Below, in pieces: positions 1 to 15,930 of a DNA stretch of 64,000 nt. The DNA is taken from NCBI GenBank assembly GCA_030141605.1, contig JAQGDQ010000363.1, positions 167,501 to 231,500 of the forward strand. The letters run 5' to 3'. The first letter of the stretch is position 1, and the number at the start of each line of letters is the position of its first letter. Origin of the DNA: Tubiluchus corallicola (taxonomy: Eukaryota > Priapulida > Priapulimorpha > Priapulimorphida > Tubiluchidae). The notes under the pieces are model-generated. The model did no database searches and was not told the DNA's origin. It worked only from the letters and a program-made list of their open reading frames with translations. A program made the position numbers and the translations under genes.

Positions 1-1009
1 TATAATTAGAACTGAATACTGAAAGCTCTAATTATAATGTGAGTGGCTTTTCAACGTTGAATATACTATAAGAGGTATGGACATACATTATAGTATGGTA
101 TATACTATAAAATGGAAAGCAGAGCCGGGTGTGTCCGCAGTCTTTACTCTTTCAGGCCTTCGTATGTCAAATTCGATAACATAATAGCCAGAGACGGGTA
201 AAAACTGTTCAAATTCAATAGTAAGATATAATACGTGTGCGAATATACAATGTACGTGCCTATACATACACATTGCATAGTTACATTAGAAAAATTCAGG
301 CGACAGAAAGTGAAAAAGTTGAAATACAGTACGTTCTAGGATACCGTGTAGTCGAACAGCTAGCTGAGAACAATGCAACAATGGCGGAAAACAGCGTAGT
401 GCTAAAGAACATAAAATATGAGAATGGTCTCCTGATACTTTTTATTTTTAATAACACGATAAAACTTTTGAAATAAATAATTAATCTGTCTAACACTAAT
501 GAAGGTATTTAACTTTTTATTCGAAGCACTGAAAGTAAACGTACAGGGTGACAGGAAACAATAGACCTTATAGACTTGAACAAAGTGCTAAAACTTGATT
601 ATGATGTATGTATCTAGCAGAGGTCCTGTGGCCTCGCCGGCAATGCTGTCATGGACTTAAAACTCTTATACTTTTTGCAAATATGAAGCAAGTTCCTACA
701 CTGTTGATCCCAGGATTATATAGAGCCAGCCAGCTGCTATTTAGAAAAGCGAGTTTTTGTGGGTCAAGACGAGATGTGTGGAGGAGAAAATAGCGAATAT
801 TCGCGCGGAGAATTGACTAAAACAGGTGCTCGGCGAAGAGAGAAATTTAACTTCAATGAATCGGAAAGATGCGCTTTATAGATCGGCAGAACGCGAATTT
901 TAAAGGCTGTTAGGGGTATGCTCGGTTAATAGCACGAGAAAAGCTTCGAGAGCAGGGAAAGAAAATGAAAGAGTGAAAGAAAGCCTGAAGGAAGAAAAGA
1001 GCGAGCGTG
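1..1009. other. AT-rich intergenic DNA, nothing recognised
   Basis: Only short reading frames with no recognisable product are visible. The sequence becomes purine-rich towards the GA array that follows. No transposon ends or splice-framed exons were seen. Confidence 0.5.
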
Positions 1010-1147
1010 AGAGAAAAGAAAGGTAGAGGAAAGTATAGAGAAAATACAGAGATAGAGAGAGTGTAGTGAGAGAGAGAGAGAGAAAGAGAGAAAAACGGGG
1101 AGAGAAAGTTAGAGACAGGGAGAGATGGAAAAGGGGAGAGAGAGCAG

Positions 1148-1189
<42 letters not shown>

Positions 1190-1222
1190 CAGAGAGAGAA
1201 TGAGAGAGAAAGAGAGAAAAAG

Positions 1223-1282
<60 letters not shown>

Positions 1283-1376
1283 TGAGTGAGTGAGAGAGAG
1301 AGAGAGGAACAGAGAGAGAGAAAGGAACAGAGAGAGAATGAGAGAGAAAGAGAGAAAAAGAGAGAGAAAGAGAGAG

Positions 1377-1428
<52 letters not shown>

Positions 1429-1433
1429 TGAGT

Positions 1434-1500
<67 letters not shown>
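1010..1500. repeat. (GA)n purine microsatellite, imperfect
   Basis: About 490 bases of GAGA with AAAG, GGAAC and GTGAGTGA interruptions. Some interruptions recur as a block (GGAACAGAGAGAGAA near 1187 and 1327), so part of the array grew by segmental duplication. Reading frames across it encode only RE or SL repeats and are not genes. Confidence 0.95.
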
Positions 1501-1503
<3 letters not shown>

Positions 1504-3764
1504 TATTCAAATTCAAAAGATTATTTTTTCTTCTCTCAACCAAAACTATTATGATATTCAAATTATTTACCCAAAGTAACTGTAAATTATGTAAAACAAC
1601 GAATTATGTAATACTGAACAATCACTGAGAGATAAGATTGCTTAAGCATACTCCAGATAGGAACAAATTTGCTCGGATGAACAAAAAATTCGCTGCTGAT
1701 TTCCTTTTATAAACTGTGTTATTCGAAATCACGGAACATAGGTTTAGTATAACGCAATTAAAAGCGCTTGAAACTACAAAAAGTGCAGATACTTTTACAA
1801 AAACTTATAACCCTCCAAGAAATACAAAATCACGTTGTCTTACGTTTAAGATGTCTCCAGACTTGGTAAAAATCGCTGAAAATTCAACACGGGTATCGAA
1901 AACTGACGATTTTCACACACCATACAAACCAGCGTATATTGCAAGCACACAAACGTCACTGATGCTAGAGAGAGAGCTGCATCCAACAGCAGCAGCAGCA
2001 CAGCCTCCGTATCTCACGCAGAGCGCTCACAGGGAACGCGCAAGCATCCTGACCGTCTCTAAGTGTTAGGAAAAGTTTACCCGAGTAATAAGACTACTTA
2101 CTGACTGTATTAAAATATTACTGTTACTATATAACCGGAAATTAATTCCCGGAGAAAATTTTGACTGACTGTGAGGCTGCACCTGCTGTTTGTACTGCGC
2201 ATGCGCAAGGAAAAAACGCGGATTTCTTTCCAGATTTCCAGCAAGTCGCTCCAAACAAGACAAGTGGTCATTTAAGGTAAAAACTATAGCAGAAGGGAAG
2301 AAATATCATTACAATGTTTGTACATAATTTGCTAATGACAGGAGTAAGATTTGTTAACGTGGGGTAGTTTCTAGAGAGAGACAGTTTTTTCTGGTAAAGA
2401 ATTCCACAGATAAGTGGCCCTGTGGAAAAAAACTGGATTTAATTTTATAAGCAGGCATTTTGCATATAGAACTGGAGAGGTTTCTTAATATACATTCCAT
2501 GGGCAAGAGACTGCAGGGTTAATGCTAAATCAGATCCAAATTTGATAACCTTTGTAACATTTTGATAAGAAACGCTAGGTAATTAATCATGTTAGTGTAA
2601 GAAAGTAAAATGGCAAATTTATTACACAAAATATTTTTGCTCTACATTGACAAGAGAATATAAACCTTTGTGATACGTTAATTTAAATGCTAGAACGCTT
2701 GCTTTTAAACAGATCCGACTTTCAGGCTTTGCTCAAGAAGCGAATTTTGCATAATTCTTTCTTTTCAGCAATATTAGCTACTTAGCATCCTTCTTAGCAT
2801 CAAAAAACACATATGTTATTAACAACTTGTTTTGAAATTTCATTAGTATGATTAGTAGATACCTCAACTAGCTGTGAATGGGGGTTACTACAATCTAAGC
2901 GTAACATAGTTTATTAGCACAGTATTAATTCATTAGTTAACTAATTAAATTGGTGCAGTTTGGGTAACTAAGTTCGATGACGTTGATTGTTTACGCTCTA
3001 CGCATAAAAGAGCTTGAAAATTTATATTAATGCCAGCAAGTTAGCAACGCCTTGAAGCATTCTTACTCAGGTAACAGACATGCCTATACGTACAGTATTT
3101 CTTCACACTTACATACGATATTGTACAGCCTTTAATCTGTGGAAATTTTATATTTGTTAAAAAAAAGTCGTCCAATGCGCAACACAAAACCTAAAGTGAA
3201 CAGTGCCAATGATTTCGCACCTTTACCTGAACGAAGGGGGAGGTGTGTCTAAAACAGGGGAGTTGGAAAACGATCACTACCATGGACACAGCAACCTGTC
3301 AACCAAATCAGGCCTCTCACCTTAATCTAGGCTGCCTGCTTTAGACATCGTTGCATTTTTTGACATAAGCTTTTTTTATCTCTAGAATTTTTATGAAACT
3401 TCCCCTCTCCACCCAGGGGACAATGGGCTTGCTTTTGGGAGAGAAAGGCTGAAAAGAATTTGGGAAAATGATTGAGAGCAAAGCTGAGTCATAAACTGGC
3501 CCTTTTGTCGCGCAATTAACATGAAAATATGCACAGCGATTCGTAAACATAGAAATATTAAAGCCAGCCACTTTGCTAGGTTGCCAAGCGACCAAGGTCA
3601 AAGGTCAAACTTCTTGAGTGATGTCTTTCAGTAAAAATACGAAATTCACAGACTAGAGCCGTGATGTAGGTCTACAAAACTTTTGCACTGAATCGCAACA
3701 AACATAATTCTACATTTTGGTGTAACAAATTAAGGGCTTATCTGGTATATCAGTTTTGCTATAA
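1501..3764. other. Intergenic DNA with one unexplained + strand reading frame
   Basis: A 117-codon + strand frame at 1716-2069 matches nothing I recognise. It ends in a short GC-richer stretch containing GCAGCAGCAGCA. At 2198-2212 there is a TTGCGCATGCGCAA-like palindrome (NRF-1-type site), followed near 2235-2276 by pyrimidine-AG and AAG-GTAAAA, which look like a splice acceptor and donor. This could be a promoter and untranslated exon of an unseen + strand gene, but no coding exon follows that I can identify. The remainder (2280-3764) shows nothing. Confidence 0.25.
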
Positions 3765-4117
3765 AACAAGTTGAGCAATCTGTTATAAGCTGTATAATAT
3801 GTTAGAAGATGAATAATCTATTATAAACTGAGTAATATTTTATAGGCTGAGTAATCTGTTATAAGCTAAGTAGTCTGGTATAAACTGAGTAATCTGTTAT
3901 AAGCTGAGTAATATGTTATAAACTCAATAATCTGTTGTAAGCTGAGTAATGTATTATAAACTGAATATCTGTTATAAGCTGAGTAATCTGTTATAAACTG
4001 AAAAATCTGTTATAAGCTGAGTAATCTGTTATAAACTCAATAATCTGTTATAAGCTGAGTAATGTATTATAAGCTGAATATCTGTTATAAGCTGAGTAAT
4101 CTGTTATAAGCTGAGTA
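3765..4117. repeat. 19-bp minisatellite, left part
   Basis: Tandem copies of a CTGTTATAAGCTGAGTAAT-like unit with variants (AAACTGA, AGATGAA). The array is interrupted by the MITE at 4118-4572 and resumes at 4573. Confidence 0.9.
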
Positions 4118-4572
4118 CCGTATTTTCCCGTGTATAAGAGACCCTTTTTTGCTCAGAATTTTCACTTTAAAAATAGGGGGTCTCTTATACATGGGAGTAA
4201 GTCTTTTCAATAAGATGCATAAATTGTGACACTAATGATTTTAAAGAAATAAGTGCTCTACAACTGTTTTGCGTGTCGCGTTCGACTATGAAGCGGTTGT
4301 AAGCAATACAAGCATCGTGACACAGGCATTATCTCCTCGTTTTCTCTTTTCCTGTTACAGGTTTGCAGGTACGCACTTTAATATATACCAGTACTCTTTT
4401 TCTACAACACATTAACTGGTTTTATTTTGTTTTCAGTACCGCACTGAGTTGAAAAAAGTTGTACTTTACCCTCTAAAAATGTCCGTCTGAAAAAACTTTT
4501 TTCCAGAATTTTTGCCTAAAAATTGAAGGGGTCTCTTATACACAAGGGTCTCTTATACACGGGAAAATACGG
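4118..4572. mobile_element. MITE with long terminal inverted repeats and TA target duplication
   Basis: The left end CCGTATTTTCCCGTGTATAA is the reverse complement of the right end at 4553-4572, and homology continues inward through AGAGACCC. Both sides are flanked by TA (4116-4117 and 4573-4574). Internal copies of GGGTCTCTTATACA occur near 4179 and 4528. There is no coding capacity, so it is non-autonomous. It sits inside the 19-bp minisatellite, so it inserted after the array formed. TA duplications suggest a Tc1/mariner-like or PIF-like mobiliser; the superfamily is not certain. Confidence 0.9.
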
Positions 4573-4715
4573 TAATCTGTTATAAACCGAATAATCTGTT
4601 ATAAGCTGAGTAATCTGTTATAAACTGAGTCATTTATTATAAGATGAATAATCTGTTATAAGCTGAGTAATGTGTTATAAACTGAGTAATCTGTTATAAG
4701 CTGAGTAATCTGTAT
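4573..4715. repeat. 19-bp minisatellite, right part
   Basis: Continuation of the ATAAGCTGAGTAATCTGTT array on the far side of the MITE. Confidence 0.9.
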
Positions 4716-4739
4716 ATGTATTTGCATTATTATAAATAA

Positions 4740-4862
4740 TGATGGAACTAAAGTAAAAAGTAGGCAAGCAATCTTAACCATTGCTTTGAAAATAAACCCG
4801 AAGTGCAAAATTAGCAACGATGCGCGTACCTTCACCACTAAGCCATTACGCCGCGTCATTCA
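4740..4862 (-). repeat. tRNA-derived SINE relic
   Basis: On the minus strand there is a box-A-like TGGCTTAGTGG, then a degenerate box B (GGGTTTATTTTC) about 40 bases later. The AATGGCTTAGTGGTGAAGGT block is shared exactly with the + strand copy near 37943, so it is a dispersed family rather than a tRNA gene. Confidence 0.5.
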
Positions 4863-5304
4863 GCCAAGGTTCAATCTCATTACCAATTTAGATCGTCTAC
4901 ATCTCTTATCGACAACCCCTAGAATAACGAAGACCACCTCGGTATTACGCATAAACATTCGCGGTTCACTGCTTGTGTGTATAAATTATAAAGGTTAGTG
5001 CACACGGTATTAAAGTCTGAAGAGTACACACTTAACAACAAGAGGATTGCTACCCTGAGTATCTTGTAACCACCTTACTAATGAAATCTGATCATCAATA
5101 AACGCTCAAGCATCAAATTAAGCTCCTGTTGATTGACTGTCTGCATCTGTTGCCACGCTACGATCACGGAAGATGCTGCTGACTTCAGGAGTTTGTAAAC
5201 AATGCAAGGTCTGTTTTTGTCTGTTCACGATTTAACTAAATTCGCTATTTATAATTTTATTTCTAACTTATGTATATGTGTGCTTGTGTGCGTGCGTGTG
5301 TGTG

Positions 5305-5582
5305 TGTGGTCTCTGAACACTAATTGCGGCAGTATGACGTCACAAACTTTAACTAGTTATTTTCTCAGACCTATTTCTATGTGGAATGCTTTTCTAGAAG
5401 TGTGTTTTGCTTCTGAACGCGATTCTCTCACGACTCATTCTCACCATGACCTCAGTCCCAAGAAATGTGTTGAATATTAATTCTTATTTGACAATCTCTG
5501 ACTTTGAATGACTTCTTGTTCGTTTTTGATGTGAGCAAACATTTGTAAAAAGAAAAATAATACAAACTCTTTTGCTAACACT
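5305..5582 (+). repeat. Dispersed repeat, copy 1, ending in (ATT)n
   Basis: About 275 bases from CTCTGAACACTAATTGCGGCA to GCTAACACTG match the minus strand of 20301-20580 with few differences. Both copies have a TG/CA microsatellite at the same end and an ATT microsatellite at the other, as expected for a short retroposon with a simple-repeat 3' tail. Confidence 0.85.
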
Positions 5583-5900
<318 letters not shown>

Positions 5901-6692
5901 TTATTGGTAACATCTTTTATTTCGAACGTACTTTGCATAAGTATTTCATAAAACAATGTTATTGATCAACATTATTTACACGATTAGTAATAAAATAACC
6001 ATAATGATTTTAAAAAAGATAAATGGACGTTACCAATAAGCTAGTTAAGCCAATATAAGCCAAATATTTATGATAAAATATATATGAGCAGTACAATCTT
6101 CTTGCAAATTAACATGTAACAGTGTAATCTAGAATCGACTGGAGCTGTGCTGTGTTTAAAAAATTGAAATCTTTACTTTCTAACCATTTGATTCAGTCTC
6201 TAGCCATATTAACAATTACCTGTTGGTTTCCTATAAAAGCGTTTTTTCATTGATCTCTTTGCAAAAATATTATATCCATTTTCTAACTGATAACTACTAC
6301 AGTTCAATGTGCAACACATATGTCGTAAAGTAAAGCTCATGCTAATTTAACAGTGAACAGAGCTTTGTCAGTTATCAGTAGTTATTGAAAGAAAATGGCA
6401 GAATAAGTAACTGGTAGATCTGGAACATAGTCGCCGTATTTAACGTTTTAATAAAAAAATATTAATTCCAATATTTTAACGAAATACCTAATGTATTTCT
6501 GTGGTGCTGTGTGATACATCAACTTTTACAGCAAACTACGTACATTGCTAGAAGGTTCCCAAATCATGTACACGTATGCTATACCAAAGCCATTATTATT
6601 TTTATGAATAGTTGGTGAAGTACAAGCGTCCTGCCTAGGCAACCATCTTATTAGAAGGACAGCTGGAGGCATACTGCCCTGCTACATGGTCT
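5901..6692. other. AT-rich intergenic DNA, nothing recognised
   Basis: No open frame, repeat unit or transposon end was identified. Confidence 0.4.
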
Positions 6693-6960
6693 TGTGGAAT
6701 AATCTACCAGGCGGGCAGAACCATTCATAATTCGGTTCTTAGTTTTCTGTAGAGATGGTATTTAAATAGCCCATTGAAATTTACTCATTTGTGTAAGTAA
6801 AAAGGTTTTCGCAATACACCGATCAATCTTCCATTTAACCTCCAGCATATTCAGAGAAGTTGTCACTAAGTTTGGGAATTTTCCTGGAGCATCCCGTTAC
6901 ATTGGTGACTCCGGGTGATTCCTACAAGATGCACTTATCCCGGTGGATGCAAAGGGGTTT
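6693..6960 (+). mobile_element. LTR retrotransposon remnant: candidate LTR plus primer-binding site
   Basis: A segment beginning TGTGGAATAATC and ending CCCGTTACA (6693-6901) has a TATTTAAATA box near 6762 and is followed, after one base, by TGGTGACTCCGGG. This is the usual layout of an LTR next to a tRNA primer-binding site (TGG...). No gag/pol or second LTR is visible. The left LTR boundary is uncertain, and this is an inference from layout alone. Confidence 0.4.
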
Positions 6961-7043
6961 AAATTACCGTGAGTAAACAAGTTTAGACTACGGGCGACGG
7001 AAGTTAGGACAAGATGTCTCGTTGCTACGCCAGCGTTTGTATA

Positions 7044-7209
7044 ACAGGTCAGTGTTACTACTTGAGGTCAAGGTCATGTAGGTGAAACAAAAGTAAGATG
7101 ATATTATGAGTAACTGAAAATTTTAAACAGGTCAGTGTTACTGCTTGAGGTCAAGGTCATGTAGGTGAAATAAAAGTAAGATGATATTGTGAGTAACTGA
7201 AAATTTTAA
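7044..7209 (+). repeat. 83-bp direct duplication
   Basis: Two adjacent copies (starting 7044 and 7127) of a unit beginning ACAGGTCAGTGTTACT and ending GAAAATTTTAA, with three or four differences. Each copy carries AGGTCAAGGTCA (7065-7076 and 7148-7159), a direct repeat of the nuclear-receptor half-site that also contains the NR5/ERR-type TCAAGGTCA. Confidence 0.85.
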
Positions 7210-7363
7210 CTATAGAAACGTAATGCACTGAACTGACTGTTTAATGCGGCATTGAACTTAAGTGATTTAGCCTGCTTGAATGACAGGTCGCCTGAATGCT
7301 TGGCTTCTTATCTGACTATTGTTTCCTAAGGGCTTCTAGTCTCTTTGTCTGCTTGACTGTTTG

Positions 7364-7490
7364 AGTGACTGACTGACTGACTGACTGACTGAATCAATCA
7401 CTTCCTACCGGAATTGTCTGTTGTAGTATACCGGGTGTTTCTCTGTCTGTCATTTACCATTTACTAGTTAATCAGTCAGTCAGTCAGTTA
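7364..7490. repeat. Short (TGAC)n and (CAGT)n tracts in opposite sense
   Basis: A GACTGACTGACTGACTGA tract at about 7368-7391 and a CAGTCAGTCAGTCAGT tract at about 7474-7488, roughly 90 bases apart and able to pair as an imperfect hairpin. Confidence 0.6.
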
Positions 7491-7844
7491 GGCATCAGTC
7501 AGTCTACCAGCCGGACAGCTATTCAGTGAGCTAGTAACTAAGACGTCATGCGTAGCGGGCAGGCAAAAATAACAGCCACTAAAGTTTGAACAAAAATGCA
7601 AATAACTCTTCATTTAATTAGGCTGAGCAGAAAATCAACATTTGCTTAAAATTAAAATGCTTCATACAAATGAACAGCAGTAAATAGGCACGTAATTACG
7701 AGTGTTAGTTCAGGAAAATTCCTGTGGTTTTAACGTAGTCTGAATGTCTGTTTAAAAGACAAGTTTCATCATGTCTTGCCCGAAGATAAAGAGTTGTATA
7801 ATTTTTATAATCTTCTATCTTTGCATTATTTCAGTGAAGAGGTG

Positions 7845-8060
7845 TCATCATCGTCATAATTATCATCATCATCATCATCATCGACGTCACGATCATCATC
7901 ATTATCATCATCATCGTTGTCGTCGTCGTCGTCGTCACCATCATCATCATCATCGTCATCATCATCACCATCATCAGCATCACCATCGTCGTCGTCGTCG
8001 TCGTCATCATCATCGTTGTCATCATCATCGTCATCATCATCATCAGCACCATCATCTAGC
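7845..8060. repeat. (CAT/CGT)n trinucleotide repeat
   Basis: Mixed CAT and CGT triplets. The His/Arg, Asp, Met/Thr and Ser frames over it are repeat artefacts. Confidence 0.9.
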
Positions 8061-8979
8061 AACAGTCGTCATGATAAATTAAGCAGTTTAATAAGTTGCA
8101 AGGCATCGAATATATCGAGCTCAGGGTGCGATGAATGCGCATAACTATGTGGCGCCATCTATTTCTACCATAGGAATTACACAGTCAGAGGCATTGTCTG
8201 CTTTTGCTGCTTTACACGTACACTCCCCTTGTGACAATAATAGCAATACGTGTAATAAAATTCTTTGTTGCTGTAAAAATTATACGTTATTGAACGGTAA
8301 ACTACACATTCAAAATTTGCTGGTATAATTAGTGTTTTCACTGCTGTGAGCATTAGTCTTATCTTACAAACAAATGATTTTACAGCTGTGGTTGAGATTT
8401 TTTGTGAATTCCTAAATAGTTTTTGTATCGTCTTTGCAGCACGTTTAGAGAGCTCAGTAGGAATCTAACTTTTAAAACTCTTACAGGTCGATACGTGTAG
8501 ACTGGTGCATCCTGTAATATTTGCTTGTATATTAATACGATTATTAAAATCTATTATCTATTAGCATAATAAACTTCATTAATTTTGCCAGCATCCACTT
8601 GCTCAAACAGTTAAAAAGCATTCGCAAAAAGATTATTAACAAGAAGTTTGTTAAAAAGGATCACTGTATTATGGTCCCTGGTGTAGGCTACAAACCAAAC
8701 AAATGTGGGCACTTCTGTAACATACAGTGGGAAAAACAAAATTAAGAAAAATGCTTAGAACTCCCTCTTTTTTAATAAAAAGTGCTCATTAGCACATAAA
8801 CTCATTTGCACATAAATTTTATAAAACTTTTTATATAAAGTTCGTTGGTAACTCTCACAATATTATAAAAAAACACAATACAGGCAAAAAGTCACATAAA
8901 TAAAAACTCACTCAATACATTGGTACTTTACTCTACTTTAGTATAAAAGTTTACAATTTTTACAATACATATCACGTAC
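8061..8979. other. 3' flank of the membrane-protein gene
   Basis: AT-rich, no supported exon. On the minus strand an ATTAAA (plus-strand TTTAAT near 8770) lies about 210 bases past the stop codon at 8980 and could be its polyadenylation signal. This is weak evidence. Confidence 0.3.
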
Positions 8980-13295
<4,316 letters not shown>

Positions 13296-13784
13296 GATGG
13301 TGGCGTCCACTATACGTAACAGCATAATGTGAAATACTGTGAATTCTGAACCCTGTCACAGTAAGTCAACCAAGAACTGTGTGTCACTGTAATAATAATG
13401 ATGATGTTATGTTAATGATGGCTATTTAGTGGACGCATCGTGTCTATTAGAAGATTGCTCGTTGGTGTGCATTAGCCTTGATAAAATTATTTGAACCTGG
13501 AATTAAGCAAGTTTAATTAGACCGTGCCAATTGCAGTTGCGAATTTGTAATTAATGGTGACAAATTTCTTATTTTTTTGTAAACAGAGGAGTGTTTTTAT
13601 AAACAATATGCTCACTGAGATATCAGAAATTCATCAGAAATCTCTCAAGTGCCTGCAAATGTTAAAATGTTTAGATAAGACGTTCGTTTATATTTGCTGC
13701 ATAATAATTCTACGGTTGATTATTGATTTTATTCTATATGCAAATATGGTCCTCTTGTTTTGTGTCTTTACAATTTACTATTCA

Positions 13785-14995
13785 TTTTTTGTGTTTATAG
13801 TTTATGGTTCATGTTTTTTGTGCTTATAGTTCATGGTTCATGTCTTTGGTGTTTATAGTTCACGGTTCATGTTTTTTGTGCTTATAGTTCATGGTTCATG
13901 TTTTTTGTGCTTATAGTTCATGGTTCATGTCTTTGGTGTTTATAGTTCACGGTTCATGTTTTTTGTGCTTATAGTTTATGGTTCATGTTTTTTGTGTTTA
14001 TAGTTTACGGTTCATGTTTTTTGTGTTTAAAGTTTACAGTTCATGTTTTTTGTGTTTATAGTTTACGGTTCATGTTTTTTGTGTTTATAGTTTACGGTTC
14101 ATGTTTTTTGTGTTTATAGTTTACGGTTCATGTTTTTTGTGTTTATAGTTTACGGTTCATGTTTTTTGTGTTTATAGTTTACGGTTCATGTTTTTTGTGT
14201 TTATAGTTTACAGTTCATGTTTTTTGTGTTTATAGTTTATGGTTCATGTTTTTGGTGTTTATAGTTCACGGTTCATGTTTTTGTGTTTATAGTTTACGGT
14301 TCATGTTTTTTGTGTTTATAGTTTACGGTTCATGATTTTTGTGTTTATAGTTTACGGTTCATGTTTTTTGTGTTTATAGTTTATGGTTCATGTTTTTGGT
14401 GTTTATAGTTCACGGTTCATGTTTTTTGTGTTTATAGTTTACGGTTCATGTTTTTTGTGTTTATAGTTTACAGTTCATGTTTTTTGTGTTTATAGTTTAC
14501 GATTCATGTTTTTATGTTTATAGTTTACGGTTCATGTTTTTTGTGTTTATAGTTTATGGTTCATGTTTTTGGTGTTTATAGTTCACGGTTCATGTTTTTT
14601 GTGTTTATAGTTTACGGTTCATGTTTTTTGTGTTTATAGTTTACAGTTCATGTTTTTTGTGTTTATAGTTTACAGTTCATGTTTTTTGTGTTTATAGTTT
14701 ACGGTTCATGTTTTTTGTGTTTATAGTTTACGGTTCATGTTTTTGTGTTTATAGTTTACAGTTCATGTTTTTTGTGTTTATAGTTTACGATTCATGTTTT
14801 TATGTTTATAGTTTACGGTTCATGTTTTTGTGTTTATAGTTTACGGTTCATGATTTTTGTGTTTATAGTTTACGGTTCATGTTTTTGTGTTTATAGTTTC
14901 CGGTTCATGTTTTTTGTGTTTATAGTTTACGGTTCATGTTTTTTGTGTTTTATAGTTAACAGTTCATGGTTTTTTGTGTTTGTAGTTTATGATTG
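13785..14995. repeat. 29-bp minisatellite, about 40 copies
   Basis: Units of TTTATAGTTTACGGTTCATG plus TTTTTTGTG, with variants (CACGG, TATGG, GGTG for TGTG, T-tract length changes). A three-unit pattern containing GTTCACGG next to GTTTATGG recurs near 14240, 14390 and 14560, so larger blocks were also duplicated. The reading frames (VYGSCFCVYS) are artefacts. Confidence 0.95.
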
Positions 14996-15139
14996 ATTAA
15001 TTCGTTGTCTTGATAGGTCATTTATAGTTAGTCATAACACTAATGACAAAAATTGCGAATTTCTCTTAGTCCTGGCATACTGACTCAGAATTGGTTTTGT
15101 ACACTTGTATGCAAGGAAATATATAGTAAAATTTTTTTT

Positions 15140-15252
15140 CTTGAATCTGTATTGCCATCATTATCAGCATCATCATCATTGTCACATTTACCATCATCAT
15201 CGTTGTCATTATTATCATAATCATCTTCATCTTCAACAACATCATCATCACC
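15140..15252. repeat. Short (CAT)n-rich tract
   Basis: Imperfect ATCATC repeats. The Met-rich reverse frame is an artefact. Confidence 0.7.
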
Positions 15253-15261
15253 CAAAATAAA

Positions 15262-15325
15262 AATGAAAAAAGTTATGGCCGAACCTGGAATTGAACCAAA
15301 AACTTCTTGCTTAATTTGGTTTCAA
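15262..15325 (-). repeat. tRNA-like 3' half (SINE relic)
   Basis: The minus strand reads TTTTTGGTTCAATTCCAGGT followed by TCGGCCATAAC, a canonical box B in a T-arm context. No 5' half is seen, so this is a SINE or tRNA fragment. Confidence 0.45.
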
Positions 15326-15407
15326 AATTTAATAGTTATGAATTCATTCCTGGCATTTCATCATTAATAATAATCTTGAACTTAAGACTATGAATAATTA
15401 ATTAGCA

Positions 15408-15930
15408 GTGTGGAGGTAGTGTGGAGGTAGTGTGGAAGTAGTGTGGAGGTAGTGTGGAGGTAGTGTGGAAGTAGTGTGGAGGTAGTGTGGAAGTAGTGTG
15501 GAGGTAGTGTGGAGGTAGTGTGGAAGTAGTGTGAAAGTAGTGAGGAGGTAGTGTGGAGGTAGTGTGGAGGTAGTGTGAAGGCAGTGTGGAGGTCGTGTGG
15601 AGTTAGTGTGGAAGTAGTGTGGAGGTAGTGTGGAAGTAGTGTGGAGGTAGTGTGGAGGTAGTGTGGAAGTAGTGAGGAGGTAGTGTGGAGGTAGTGTGAA
15701 GGCAGTGTGGAAGTAGTGTGGAGGTAGTGTGGAAGTAGTGTGGAGGTAGTGTGGAGGTAGTGTGGAAGTAGTGAGGAGGTAGTGTGGAGGTAGTGTGAAG
15801 GCAGTGTGGAGGTAGTGTGGAGGTAGTGTGGAAGTAGTGTGGAGGCAGTGTGGTGGTAGTGTGGAGGTAGTGTGGAGGCAGTGTGGAGGCAGTATGGAGG
15901 TAGTGTGGAGGCAGTGTGGTGGTAGCTACG
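15408..15930. repeat. 11-bp minisatellite, about 47 copies
   Basis: Unit AGTGTGGAGGT, with AGTGTGGAAGT and AGTGTGGAGGC variants arranged in repeating higher-order blocks. No frame is open through it. Confidence 0.95.

Noticed and set aside
1109-1628. Long SL-rich and RE-rich reading frames on both strands
   Set aside because: They arise from a GA dinucleotide repeat, in which several frames lack stops by composition.
3341-3601. 86-codon minus frame with PWVERGSF
   Set aside because: No known domain or splice-framed neighbour; probably chance.
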